DNA from: Cyanobium sp. CZS25K
GTDB taxonomy: Bacteria; Cyanobacteriota; Cyanobacteriia; PCC-6307; Cyanobiaceae
Assembly (NCBI GenBank): GCA_030373325.1
Contig: JAUCZB010000023.1
Span: forward strand, 1 to 41,772
Direction: 5' to 3'
Length of the DNA: 41,772 nt
Numbering within the stretch: position 1 is the stretch's first letter; each line of letters opens with the position of its first letter. The notes beneath the pieces are model-generated. The model worked only from the letters and a program-made list of their open reading frames with translations, was not told the origin of the DNA and made no database searches. The position numbers were made by a program, and so were the translations under genes. Positions 1 through 6,970 of the stretch are shown here, in pieces.

Positions 1-94
1 TGCGGATCCGCCTGAGCGGATGGCTGGCCGGGATCCGCTCCTCGATCGAGACGTAGGAGAACAAGGAGCCGCTGCGCTCCTGTTGGCCTCGCAT
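1..94 (-). CDS. IS5-like transposase, N-terminal fragment
   Basis: Thirty-one codons are visible from ATG at 94 to the left edge. The translation begins MRGQQERSGSLFSYVSIEER and continues IPASHPLRRIR. Phrases of the form 'LFSYVSLEDRIPADHPLR' are characteristic of the N-terminus of IS5-family (DUF772/DDE) transposases. The catalytic DDE domain lies outside the window, so activity cannot be judged. The gene reads away from the vapBC remnant that the element appears to have interrupted. The fragment is short, so the family call rests on this one motif. Confidence 0.6.
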   Translation of the reverse strand, partial: MRGQQERSGSLFSYVSIEERIPASHPLRRIR

Positions 95-151
95 CAACGA
101 ATGGGCAGTTGATCCATTCTCGCAGAGGTGGTCGGGTTTTTCAGCGAACTC
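1..151 (-). mobile_element. Right end of an IS5-like insertion sequence, cut by the window edge
   Basis: The element carries the start of a transposase gene (94 down to 1) that runs off the left edge. Its outer end is inferred from where the neighbouring vapC remnant loses homology, at the in-frame TAA at 152-154. Read on the minus strand, the sequence just outside that point is GAGTTCGCTGAAAAACCC, which resembles a terminal inverted repeat. The other end is outside the window, so neither the inverted repeat nor a target-site duplication can be confirmed. The exact boundary is uncertain by several bases. Confidence 0.55.
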
Positions 152-412
152 TTAGACGGGATGGTTCAGATGGCAGGCCAGGGCCAGAGCTTCCTCCTGC
201 AGATGGCGGTCAGGCTCGATCTGATCCACCAGATCGGCGGCGTCCGCCAGCAGCTGCTGGGGATCCATGCCCGCCAGCCCAGCCCAGCACCGCGCTGCAG
301 CTTCAAGAGCGCATTCGCCACTTCCGTGAGCATCAGCTCGGGAGCCAGCACCAGCGGCGCCTGCCCTAGTTGCTCCGCCCAGCCACTGGCGATCGGATCA
401 TGCGTAATCAGG
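152..412 (-). pseudogene. vapC-type PIN toxin remnant, multiply broken
   Basis: The remnant starts directly at the stop codon of the vapB gene at 408-659, without start codon or the first ~20 residues that carry the first PIN aspartate. Recognisable pieces are APELMLTEVANALLKLQRG, with the conserved glutamate of the PIN core, and, in a different frame, LLADAADLVDQIEPDRHLQ followed by ALACHLNHPV. The two frames are reconciled by removing one unit of a 5-bp tandem duplication (AGCCC AGCCC, plus strand 276-285). The reading ends at TAA (152-154) where HPVYD would be expected, probably at the insertion-sequence junction. It is certainly non-functional as a nuclease. Confidence 0.75.
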
Positions 413-659
413 CGCAGCGCTCGCGGTCGCTGCGGATCAGGGATTCCGGCGACTCCCCCCACTGCAGCCCGGGTCGCTGCTGCCAGCGCTGGGCGATCCT
501 CTCCAGCGCCAGCTGGCGCCGCTGCCGCGGGTCCCCGCCAGCGATCGCCTCCAGATCAGCCAGGGCTTGCTGGCTCAGGCTTCGCTTCTGGGCGCTGGCC
601 CGCCGCTGCAGGAGGCGGTGCAACGGATCCGGCAGGTCGCGGATCTGCAGGGAGGCCAT
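408..659 (-). CDS. VapB/FitA-like ribbon-helix-helix antitoxin, probably orphaned
   Basis: This is an 83-residue protein starting MASLQIRDLPDPLHRLLQRR, the usual N-terminal strand and helix of Arc/MetJ-type antitoxins of the FitA/VapB group, followed by a helical toxin-binding tail ending ESLIRSDRERCA. Such proteins bind the operator of their own operon and neutralise a PIN-domain RNase. The reading frame is intact, but the PIN gene directly downstream (152-412) is truncated at both ends and frameshifted. It is therefore probably an orphan antitoxin. The CTGCAGATCCGC and CTGATCCGCAGC segments of this gene reappear fused in the short scar at 1774-1818. Confidence 0.7.
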   Translation of the reverse strand: MASLQIRDLPDPLHRLLQRRASAQKRSLSQQALADLEAIAGGDPRQRRQLALERIAQRWQQRPGLQWGESPESLIRSDRERCA

Positions 660-818
660 GACAGCTCGCGGACTTACGTCAGATAACTTGGATTACATGC
701 GGATGGCATGTTGCGACACCGCGAGCTCCACCCTCATCCCCTCCGCCCCCCATCCGCGCCGTCGCCTCGATCCGCTGTGTGCCACCCCGTTCGATCGACC
801 TGATCAGATCAGATCACT

Positions 819-968
819 TCATGGCGTGACTAATTCACCGACCTTGCGAGCACCCGGTATATGTCCGCCTGAGACGTCAAGGTAGAGATCCTTCAGATGC
901 TCAGCCAAATCAGCCAGGGTCTCGCCTTGTATCCAGTAATCAGGATAGTCCTGAAGGTACCCAAACCA
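819..968 (-). pseudogene. HicB-like antitoxin remnant
   Basis: About 50 codons ending at TGA (819-821) read WFGYLQDYPDYWIQGETL, then ADLAEHLKDLYLDVSGG and IPGARKVGELVTP. This matches the C-terminal two thirds of the HicB-family antitoxins with the pattern 'GYLxDYPDYxTQGETLxDLxEHLxDLY'. Upstream the frame goes through an unrelated stretch to a stop near 1005, with no start codon and no N-terminal strand. No HicA-like toxin was found on either side. I read it as a fossil of another toxin-antitoxin locus. Confidence 0.6.
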
Positions 969-1490
969 GGGAATGGTTCTCCGGGAGCTATTGCACTGGG
1001 GTATTCAAATAAGTCTCCTAAAGTCGCCCATGCTCCGGCCAGGCCCACGCGCGAGGCAGGGCAGCGTCTCTGGGCCGCAGAACAACCAGATTGTCCGCAG
1101 ACACATCCCTGAGCAGCGCCGCAGTTTCCCGCCCCTCTGCCCCGATCTGCTGAACTCGCCAGCCCCAGCGACTCCAGGGGGCTACCGCGCTGGAGGCTGG
1201 CGAGCGATTCCCTGGGCTGAGCCTGGAGTTAGCTGAGATCTGGGAGGCCTGAACGGCCATCTGTCCGGTTTCAACCAGGTGGAGCCAACCGCCATCAACC
1301 AGATTCTCGCTATATGCGTTGGCCCTGGATCTTGCAACCGTTTCCCGAACTACCAGGTCGTGATCCCGAAATGGGTGATAGCCCTGCGTGGTTTTTGCAT
1401 GGGGAAACAACTTCCAAAGGGAGACTGACCGCCTGTGAGCGCGCAGAGAGCCTCCGTGGATCTCGACAGTCGACGTACCCATGCCAGAAC

Positions 1491-1531
1491 CGATTTTCAA
1501 GCCTGTACATTGTGTACAGCCCTGAAAATCG
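1491..1531. repeat. 41-bp near-perfect palindrome
   Basis: The left arm CGATTTTCAAGCCTGTACA (1491-1509) and right arm TGTACAGCCCTGAAAATCG (1513-1531) are reverse complements at 17 of 19 positions and are separated by TTG. The core CTGTACA-TTG-TGTACAG is perfect, as are the outer nine bases. The element is more AT-rich than its surroundings. No T-run follows on either strand, so it is not an ordinary terminator. It could be an operator, a mobile-element end or a folded RNA. Confidence 0.6.
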
Positions 1532-1773
1532 CGCTGAACCTCCTCCCCAAGCGGCTGCTTTCCAGCCTGGAGCTGGCTGACGCCCCATGAACGCACCAGT
1601 ACCCATTCATGGAGACACGCCGTGCACCACGGCCCAATCACGCTGCCAGCTGGGATGCGCAAGCCTTTCGGCATCACCCCCGGCAGTGCCTTGGTCGGTG
1701 GCGCGACGGCGGTCCGTTGATGAAGGCCCCAGAACTCACGGGTGGCCTGGTGTCAACCCGTGGCGGTTGGTCA

Positions 1774-1818
1774 TCAGGTGCAGCGCTCGCGGTCGCTGCG
1801 GATCTGCAGGGAAGGCAT
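1774..1818 (-). pseudogene. 14-codon vapB scar made by internal deletion
   Basis: Read on the minus strand from ATG (1818), the frame is MPSLQIRSDRERCT followed by TGA. It fuses the first residues of the vapB gene at 408-659 (MASLQIR) to its last ones (IRSDRERCA). The junction falls in ATCCGC, a hexamer present at both fusion points in the intact gene. This is the expected product of a short-repeat-mediated deletion in a second copy of the antitoxin gene. Downstream sequence does not match the vapC remnant. Confidence 0.65.
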
Positions 1819-2059
1819 GACTTTCAAGTTGGAGTGAGCATAAGAAGTAGACGGACGCCGATGCGATGGCAAAGGCTGAGATCTTGGCCGTCAGCCAAAG
1901 CCAAACAGGTAACAGGTCATGGCTGGTCTCCTGTCTGTCTATTGGATGGAGAGTTAAGTGCCAGTCAGGATCCCACAGGACGCTTGCCAGAATCGCCAAA
2001 CACACTGGCCTTGAACACGTCGACCTGTGAAGCACGGCCAATCGGCCTACGATGAAACG

Positions 2060-2287
2060 ATGGTTTTTCCACGCATCAGCCACGACCCCGCTGTCATGGG
2101 CGGCAAGCCCTGCATCCGGGGGCTGCGTATCACGGTCGGCACGATCGTTGGACTGATCGCCAGCGGCAGCAGCCGTGAGCAGATCCAGCAGGCCTACCCA
2201 CAGCTCGTGGCGGCAGACATTGATGAGGCCCTGGCTTACGCAGCCTGGCGAATGGAAGAGCGGGAAGAGGCACTGCTCCTGAGCTGA
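2060..2287 (+). CDS. DUF433 antitoxin
   Basis: The product of 75 residues has the DUF433 signature: FPRISHDPAVMGGKPCIRG near the N-terminus, then LRITVGTIVGLIASG, then a helical region with AYPQLVAADIDEALAYAAW. DUF433 proteins are small helix-turn-helix-like antitoxins usually encoded just before a DUF5615 PIN-like toxin, as here. I chose ATG at 2060 because the family motif follows directly. A GTG at 2027 would add 11 unsupported residues. The stop codon overlaps the toxin start in TGATG, indicating translational coupling. Confidence 0.85.
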   Translation: MVFPRISHDPAVMGGKPCIRGLRITVGTIVGLIASGSSREQIQQAYPQLVAADIDEALAYAAWRMEEREEALLLS

Positions 2288-2664
2288 TGGCCAGCTTGCT
2301 GGTCGACATGAACCTGTCTGTTCATTGGATTCCGCTGTTGCGGGCAGCCGGCCATCATGCGGTGCATTGGTCGGAGGTCGGTGATCCACGGGCTCCTGAT
2401 CAGGCCCTGATGCAGTGGGCCGCTGCCCGCGGCTACGCCGTTTTCACCCACGACCTGGACTTCGGGACGATGCTCGCCCTCAGTGGCGACAACGGACCCA
2501 GCGTCCTTCAGGTGCGCTGTCTCAACGTGCTGCCAGAAGTGATTGGGCACCTCGTGCTCTCTGTGCTCAAGACTTACGCCGCAGAGATCGAGCAGGGGGC
2601 ACTGGTGGTTGTCGACGCGCGCCGGGAGCGGGTGAGGATCCTGCCGCTCAGCCGGCAGGGTTGA
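2287..2664 (+). CDS. DUF5615 PIN-like toxin
   Basis: This 125-residue protein belongs to the DUF5615 (PIN_5, Mut7-C-like) group, putative ribonucleases paired with DUF433 antitoxins. Visible acidic motifs are LLVDMNLS at the N-terminus, the segment GDPRAPDQALMQWAAA in the middle, and the conserved THDLDFG that closes the active site. The length is typical and the frame intact, so it should be functional. The start codon shares one base with the stop of the upstream antitoxin. RNase activity is inferred from the fold and has not been shown for this protein. Confidence 0.85.
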   Translation: MASLLVDMNLSVHWIPLLRAAGHHAVHWSEVGDPRAPDQALMQWAAARGYAVFTHDLDFGTMLALSGDNGPSVLQVRCLNVLPEVIGHLVLSVLKTYAAEIEQGALVVVDARRERVRILPLSRQG

Positions 2665-2694
2665 AGCGTTGCCGCATCAGCGGAGGCCCGTCCC

Positions 2695-3273
2695 TCACCC
2701 CCCCGCCCCCATCCGCGCCGTCGTCTCGATGCGCTGGGTGCCGCCACCGGCAGGCTCGAACTCCTGGCGCAGTTGCAGGCGCAGCAGGCCGTCGGGTTCG
2801 AGGGCGGCCGCCAGTCCCGGGTCGGTGAGGCCATCGAGCAGCACCCGGTTCTGGGCCGCACCGGCGCTCGGTTCGCCGTGGAGCCCGAAGGCCGGACCGC
2901 AACGCATCAGCACCCGGCCCCGCCAGATGGCGCTGGGGGCGCTGCCCACCGTGTAAGTGATCTGGCCGGCCGGCGTCTGCAGCTGCAGCACCGGATCCCG
3001 GCTCCCCAGGCCGCAGGCGGCCCCGGCGGCCTGGGCGAGGTCGACCCGCTCGGCGCGCTGCAGATCGCTCCGCAGCAGGGCCAGCACCCGCCGTTGCTGG
3101 CCCCGCTCCCGCCGCTGGCGCACCAGCCGGTCGACCTGGCGGCCATCGGCCACCAACGCCTGAATCACCACCCCCCACACCAGCAGCCCGAGGCAGGCCG
3201 CCAGCAGCAGCTCCACCAGTGAGAACCCCGCCGATGCCCGCCTGGGGAGAGGGCTGGATCGCAACGACGCCAT
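2695..3273 (-). CDS. PilW/GspJ-like pseudopilin, cassette A gene 4
   Basis: The 192-residue product has a short basic leader and a class III prepilin cleavage site: the leader ends at G and the mature protein begins FSLVELLLAACLGLLVWGVV, with Glu5. The membrane helix is followed by a charged helix rich in RQRRERGQQRR and then a beta-rich globular part. This matches PilW/GspJ minor pseudopilins, which are processed by PilD and inserted in the inner membrane before assembly into the tip of a type IV pilus or type II-like pseudopilus. It is the last gene of cassette A, 25 nt after the FimT/GspH-like gene. Sequence similarity beyond the N-terminus is low. Confidence 0.7.
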   Translation of the reverse strand: MASLRSSPLPRRASAGFSLVELLLAACLGLLVWGVVIQALVADGRQVDRLVRQRRERGQQRRVLALLRSDLQRAERVDLAQAAGAACGLGSRDPVLQLQTPAGQITYTVGSAPSAIWRGRVLMRCGPAFGLHGEPSAGAAQNRVLLDGLTDPGLAAALEPDGLLRLQLRQEFEPAGGGTQRIETTARMGAGG

Positions 3274-3298
3274 GGCGCAACTCCGAGGAAAGGGCGGC

Positions 3299-3799
3299 TC
3301 AGGAACGGGGATCCGGCAGGCAGCCGCCCGGCCCCTGCCGTCCCAGGCGGGTCACCCCCAGGGGCAGGGCCACCACCACGCAGCGCACCAGCTCGGTGCC
3401 CTCGGTGCTGAGCAGCACGGTGCCGCCGTCGATGATCAGCCCGTTGCTGGTGAAGCGCACCTCGGCCGGCAGGTTGTGGCTGAGGCTCACCGCCGGCCCG
3501 CCGCCCAGTCCCTCGCCCAGCGCCAGGGCGGCGCCTTCGCAGGGCGGCAGGCTGCTGCCCTGGGGCTCCTGCCAGCCCGTGGCCTCCAGGCTCAAGGCGC
3601 AGGGCTGGCCCAGGCGCAGGGCGGCATCCCGGCCCCGCTCGAGCCCCAGCATCACCCGGCGGCTGGCGCCCTCCAGCCTGGCGGCGGCCAGGTCCCGGCT
3701 GGCGGAGGCCAGCCCCAGCTGGGCCAGCAGGCCCACCAGCACCAACGCCAGCAGGGTTTCGGGCAGCGTGAAGCCGTCCGGCTCAGGGTTGGCCACCAC
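3299..3799 (-). CDS. FimT/GspH-like pseudopilin, cassette A gene 3
   Basis: This product of about 166 residues has the cleavage site DG/FTLPETLLALVLVGLLAQLG, with Glu5 and a proline at mature position 4. The region RLEGASRRVMLGLERGRDAA corresponds to the helix after the membrane segment of GspH/FimT proteins. The C-terminus VRCVVVALPLGVTRLG resembles the ends of the cassette B and C counterparts (RCVRISEGLGLISVG and RCVQVTGLLGLLRLG). No ATG precedes the leader. GTG at 3799 (or 3796) overlaps the end of the upstream gene by about 17 nt, so translation is probably coupled. Confidence 0.7.
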   Translation of the reverse strand: MVANPEPDGFTLPETLLALVLVGLLAQLGLASASRDLAAARLEGASRRVMLGLERGRDAALRLGQPCALSLEATGWQEPQGSSLPPCEGAALALGEGLGGGPAVSLSHNLPAEVRFTSNGLIIDGGTVLLSTEGTELVRCVVVALPLGVTRLGRQGPGGCLPDPRS

Positions 3800-4190
3800 T
3801 GCCTCCCTGCTGCGCGGGCCCGCAGAGGCCCAGAAGTGCCGGCACATAGAGCCGCTGGCGCGCGGTGGCCTCCCCCTCCACCGCCAGGCGCAGCACCACC
3901 CCATCACCACTGGCCGAGCGCAGCAGCTGACGCTCCAGCCCAGGGGCCACAGGGTCGGCCGCCAGCAGATCCTGCAGCTGGGTGGCGGCGGTGCTGCAGT
4001 CGACGCCGCCTGGGGCGAGGCGGCGCAGGGCCGTTTCAGCCCGCAGCAGGACGGCCTCGGCCTGCTCCATCCGCTCCTGCTGGCGTTGCTCGGCCATGGC
4101 GGCGGCGCCTGCAAGGGCCCAGAGCTGCAGGGAGGCGCCCGCCGAGGCGGCGAACACCGTCGATCCGATCAGCACTTCGATCAGGTTCAT
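3783..4190 (-). CDS. PilV/GspI-like pseudopilin lacking a leader peptide, cassette A gene 2
   Basis: The product of 135 residues begins MNLIEVLIGSTVFAASAGAS. It starts exactly where a mature pseudopilin would, with Met at position 1 and Glu at position 5, and has no leader or glycine before the cleavage site. The upstream in-frame codons (..GGPAGGGA) contain no start codon. Its ATG overlaps the stop of the preceding gene as ATGA. The rest is a helix followed by a small globular domain with two cysteines (GVDCST, LGLCGP). Position and N-terminus suggest a PilV/GspI-like role. Without a leader, prepilin peptidase processing is doubtful. Confidence 0.65.
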   Translation of the reverse strand: MNLIEVLIGSTVFAASAGASLQLWALAGAAAMAEQRQQERMEQAEAVLLRAETALRRLAPGGVDCSTAATQLQDLLAADPVAPGLERQLLRSASGDGVVLRLAVEGEATARQRLYVPALLGLCGPAQQGGSGGQP

Positions 4191-4705
4191 GGCGCCACCC
4201 CCCGCAGGCCCACCAGGCGAACGTCGGTGATCTGCGGCTGCGGCTGGGTTGGCGGCTGGGCCGGGGTCAGCTGCACCGTGAAGGCCCCCTGGCGCGAGGG
4301 CTCGTTGCCGGCGGCGGCCAGCTCCAGCAGCAGTTCGGCCGAGGCCAGCTGCGGGCGCCAGTCGACCAGCCGGTAGGAGCTGCCCAGCACCTGGCCGGCC
4401 TTGAGGGAGGTGATCGCCGGGGCGGGAGCGCAGGCCAGCCCCTGGTGCTCCCAGTGCGCCAGCGGCAGCGCCAGCAGGCAGGGATGGTGGCGTTGCAGGT
4501 CGGCCAGCAGCTGCTGGCCCGCGGAGGCCAGCCGGTCTTCCGCCTGGCGCTGCTGCTGCTCCCGGATCCCCTGCAGGCGCACCTGGAGGCTGGCGGTGTG
4601 GGCGGAAAGGCTGCCCAGCAGCAGCACCAGGGACGCCCCCATGGTGAGGGGCAACACGAACCCCTGGGAGCGGGGGGGATGATGGCGTTCAGGCAACGAG
4701 GTCAT
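4187..4705 (-). CDS. PilX/GspK-like minor pilin without Glu5, cassette A gene 1
   Basis: The 172-residue product has a basic leader (PERHHPPRSQG), then FVLPLTMGASLVLLLGSLSA as the membrane helix. Threonine occupies the place where Glu5 of ordinary pilins would be found; lack of Glu5 is typical of tip proteins such as GspK and of many PilX-like proteins. A long helix rich in QQQRQAEDRLASAGQQ follows, then a small domain with two cysteines. It heads cassette A, and its start is 92 nt from the divergent AbrB/PIN pair. The equivalent genes in cassettes B and C are three to five times longer. Confidence 0.6.
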   Translation of the reverse strand: MTSLPERHHPPRSQGFVLPLTMGASLVLLLGSLSAHTASLQVRLQGIREQQQRQAEDRLASAGQQLLADLQRHHPCLLALPLAHWEHQGLACAPAPAITSLKAGQVLGSSYRLVDWRPQLASAELLLELAAAGNEPSRQGAFTVQLTPAQPPTQPQPQITDVRLVGLRGVAP

Positions 4706-4797
4706 GGCGGTGACAGCAACGTCTCCTCCAGAGTTCCCAGCCGAGGACAGCAGGTAAAGTAAGGAATCCTTTTTTCCGGACTCAGCCGGCTGCGTTG

Positions 4798-5022
4798 ATG
4801 GTCCTGGCTAAGCGCACCAGCAAAAACCAGCTCACCTTGCCCAAGGCTGTGGTGGAGGCTGTCGGGGTCGCCGATTACTACGACGTGGCCACCGAAAATG
4901 GCCGCATCGTGCTCACACCCGTCCATCCGGCTGCTGCCGCCAACGTGCGGGCCCGCCTGACGGAGCTTGGAATCACGGAAGAGGATGTGGCCGACGCCGT
5001 GGCCTGGTCACGCCAGGAGTGA
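4798..5022 (+). CDS. AbrB/MazE-like antitoxin
   Basis: The 74-residue product contains the SpoVT-AbrB swapped-hairpin motif AKRTSKNQLTLPKAVVEAVG, followed by a strand with GRIVLTPV and a C-terminal helix that would bind the toxin. It pairs with the PIN toxin whose GTG start overlaps its stop (GTGA). A TTG precedes the ATG, but ATG at 4798 is preferred. A short copy of its first codons appears at 9186-9215, the trace of a lost second locus. It probably represses its own promoter in the 92-nt gap shared with cassette A. Confidence 0.8.
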   Translation: MVLAKRTSKNQLTLPKAVVEAVGVADYYDVATENGRIVLTPVHPAAAANVRARLTELGITEEDVADAVAWSRQE

Positions 5023-5441
5023 CCAGCCGCGTTGTTCTGGACACGAACGTGTTGGTGTCGGCACTGCTGTTCGAGAACGGCCGCCTGGCCTGGCTGCGCC
5101 GGAGCTGGCAGTCAGGCGAGATCAGGCCTGTGCTGGCGGAACCCACCGCCCGCGAACTGATTCGGGTGCTGGCCTACCCCAATTTTGGGCTCACGCGGCC
5201 CACGATCGATCGGCTGCTGGGGGATGTGCTGCCCTGGTGTGAAACGCATGCGGGCCCCATCCAGCCCTGCCAGCACCAGGTACGTGACCCCAAGGATCAG
5301 GTGTTTCTCGATCTGGCCCTGGCGGCTGGCGTGCCAGTGCTCGTCAGCGGAGATGGTGACCTGCTTGCCTCGAAGAACCAACTGCAGCCATTGCTGATTC
5401 TCACCCCGGCTGAGTTTCAGATCTGGCTTGACGCCCTCTGA
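5019..5441 (+). CDS. PIN-domain toxin of the PIN_3/TIGR00305 type
   Basis: This 140-residue protein has the acidic residues of a PIN nuclease: VVLDTNVLVSALL at the N-terminus, the glutamate in ARELIRVLAYP, and DPKDQVFLDLALAAGVPVLV followed by SGDGDLL near the C-terminus. The 'DPKDxxFLxLA' and 'SGDxDLL' patterns are typical of the TIGR00305/PF13470 toxin family. The GTG start overlaps the AbrB-like antitoxin gene by four bases. The frame is complete and no active-site residue appears to be missing, so the pair is probably functional. Confidence 0.85.
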   Translation: MTSRVVLDTNVLVSALLFENGRLAWLRRSWQSGEIRPVLAEPTARELIRVLAYPNFGLTRPTIDRLLGDVLPWCETHAGPIQPCQHQVRDPKDQVFLDLALAAGVPVLVSGDGDLLASKNQLQPLLILTPAEFQIWLDAL

Positions 5442-5975
5442 TCAGACCATCGGCAGGGGTTGCAGCGGATCCACCCCCTGCAGGAAAGTGCCGCAGGGGA
5501 GGCAGAGGATCCCATCGATGCGCAGCGGCTCCTGGCCCAGGTAGAGCAGGGCCACCATGGCTTCTGGATAGTCAGCCTGGAAGGCCTTCAATCCCTGCAG
5601 ATCCCCGGAGTGAACCTGGCGGCTGCGTTTCACCTCCAGGGCCGTGAAGCTGTCGGGTCCGTACACCATAAAATCCACCTCCCGGCCCGCCTTGGTGCGC
5701 CAGTAGAAGAGTTGATCGCCGCTGCGCCGGTAGGTGATCCAGGCCCGCAGGTGTTGGGCGACCAATGATCACCACCATGGCGATGCCGGGTTCGGCGGCC
5801 ACCCTCTCCCGCAACCGTTCCGGTCTGGCCTGGTGAAGGCGCTGGGCCTGAGGATCGAGCAGGTCGACTTACCGGTGCCACGGGGACCGAACAGGAAAAA
5901 CTCCCGGCCGGTTCCTGCAGAAATCGCCCCACCACCTCCAAATCCGCCGCCCTTTTGGAGTTTGCGACTCCAATT
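5442..5975 (-). pseudogene. Wrecked AAA ATPase with DUF4143 C-terminus
   Basis: Pieces of a single ATPase lie in different minus-strand frames. In order they are LEVVGRFLQEPAGSF, then FFLFGPRGTGKST (Walker A), then MRERVAAEPGIAMVVI (the approach to Walker B), and finally an intact tail of about 105 codons with YWRTKAGREVDFMVYGP and FTALEVKRSRQV, the DUF4143 nuclease-like end. The first frameshift fits loss of one T from a T run. Roughly 250 residues between Walker B and the tail are absent compared with the usual ~380-residue family. The gene is dead. Confidence 0.75.
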
Positions 5976-6053
5976 CTGCCGGTGCCACGGGCTGGGTGGG
6001 CGTGCGGGTCCTGCGCCAGAGTTCCACCCCAAGGACACAGGATCCCGCCGCCC

Positions 6054-6860
6054 ATGACCCACCCGAGGCCCAGGGACACCCGCGACGAGGTGGATGGCGT
6101 CGTGCAGCGCCACCAGCTGGACTATTCCCTGGCCCAGCTGCGGCTCGTGGGGCTGCTGCTGCTGACGGTGGAACTGGGCACGCTGCTGCTGGCCGGGGGC
6201 TTCGCCAGCTTCGAGGTCCCCCTGGTCAGGCTCAGTGGCGTGATCGGCTTCTCCCAGACCCTGCCACTGCTGCCCCTGGGCTTCGCCCTCTACCTGGTCG
6301 GCGGCGGCCACCGCCGCCACCGGCGTGAGCAGCCCTGGACCGGAGCCCTGCATCAGGTCCTGCTGCCCCTGGGCCTGATCGTGCTGGTGCTGCTGCCGGT
6401 GGTCACGATCCAGGACGCCACCAGCCTGGCCACCGATCGCCGCCAGGCGGTCAAGGAGATCGAGGAGCGCCTGGCCAACCGGCAGCAGAACATCGAGCGG
6501 GTCCAGACCGCCCGCTCGGCGGCGGACATTGCCCGGCTGGGGGGCGCCCAGGGCCTGACGGTTCCCGCCGCGCCCGGCGAACCGAAAGCGGTGGGCCTCT
6601 GGCGTTACGAAGTGAGCCTGGAGAGGCAGCGCCGGGAGGAGGACGCCGTGGCCGAGCGGCTGTCCCGCTCGCTGTTCCACCAGGATCTGCTCAACCCCGT
6701 GCGTCTGATCACCACCCTGATGCTGCAGGGCATCAGCGGCATCGGGCTGCTGCTGCTGTGGCGACAGGGACGCCGCCAGATCAAGCGAATGGGTCTCACC
6801 CCGGCCCTGTTCTTCCGCACCGACGCCACCGGGCCTGTGCAGAAGCACCGGCACCGCTGA
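6054..6860 (+). CDS. HpsJ-like membrane protein
   Basis: The product of 268 residues has a first pair of membrane helices (LRLVGLLLLTVELGTLLLAG and TLPLLPLGFALYLVGG), a third (VLLPLGLIVLVLLPVV), a charged coiled stretch of about 110 residues beginning DRRQAVKEIEERLANRQQN, and a last helix (LMLQGISGIGLLLLW). This layout of three helices, a coiled segment and one helix is that of the cyanobacterial HpsJ family, named for hormogonium polysaccharide export in filamentous species. The match is weaker than for the convergent neighbour at 6971-7735. No catalytic motif is visible. Confidence 0.55.
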   Translation: MTHPRPRDTRDEVDGVVQRHQLDYSLAQLRLVGLLLLTVELGTLLLAGGFASFEVPLVRLSGVIGFSQTLPLLPLGFALYLVGGGHRRHRREQPWTGALHQVLLPLGLIVLVLLPVVTIQDATSLATDRRQAVKEIEERLANRQQNIERVQTARSAADIARLGGAQGLTVPAAPGEPKAVGLWRYEVSLERQRREEDAVAERLSRSLFHQDLLNPVRLITTLMLQGISGIGLLLLWRQGRRQIKRMGLTPALFFRTDATGPVQKHRHR

Positions 6861-6970
6861 ATCGGAGCTTGCTGTGTCCTGTGACCAGGAAGAACTAACG
6901 ATGGCAGGCAGACTGCCAATGATTGATGAATATGATTGTTCTCAAACAATGGTTGAGTATTCCACTTTGA

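Larger units (their letters stand above)
969..2059. other. Stretch without a recognised gene, containing scars
   Basis: No protein family could be recognised here. A minus-strand open frame of 219 codons (1677 down to 1018) is free of stops, but it has no recognisable motif and runs straight through the palindrome at 1491-1531. I do not support it as a gene. Two structured items stand out and are listed separately: the near-palindrome and the 14-codon vapB scar at 1774-1818. The stretch is best described as eroded accessory DNA. Confidence 0.4.

Noticed and set aside
1503..1519. NtcA-type binding site (GTA-N8-TAC) in the palindrome core
   Set aside because: The spacing is GTA-N7-TAC, one base short, and no gene starts at a suitable distance.
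1018..1677. Open minus-strand frame of 219 codons
   Set aside because: No motif or family resemblance. It reads through a 41-bp palindrome and lies in eroded DNA, and in a GC-rich genome frames of this length occur by chance.
2027..2060. GTG start giving 11 extra residues for the DUF433 antitoxin
   Set aside because: The family motif FPRISHDPAVMGG begins directly after ATG 2060, and the extension has no similarity.
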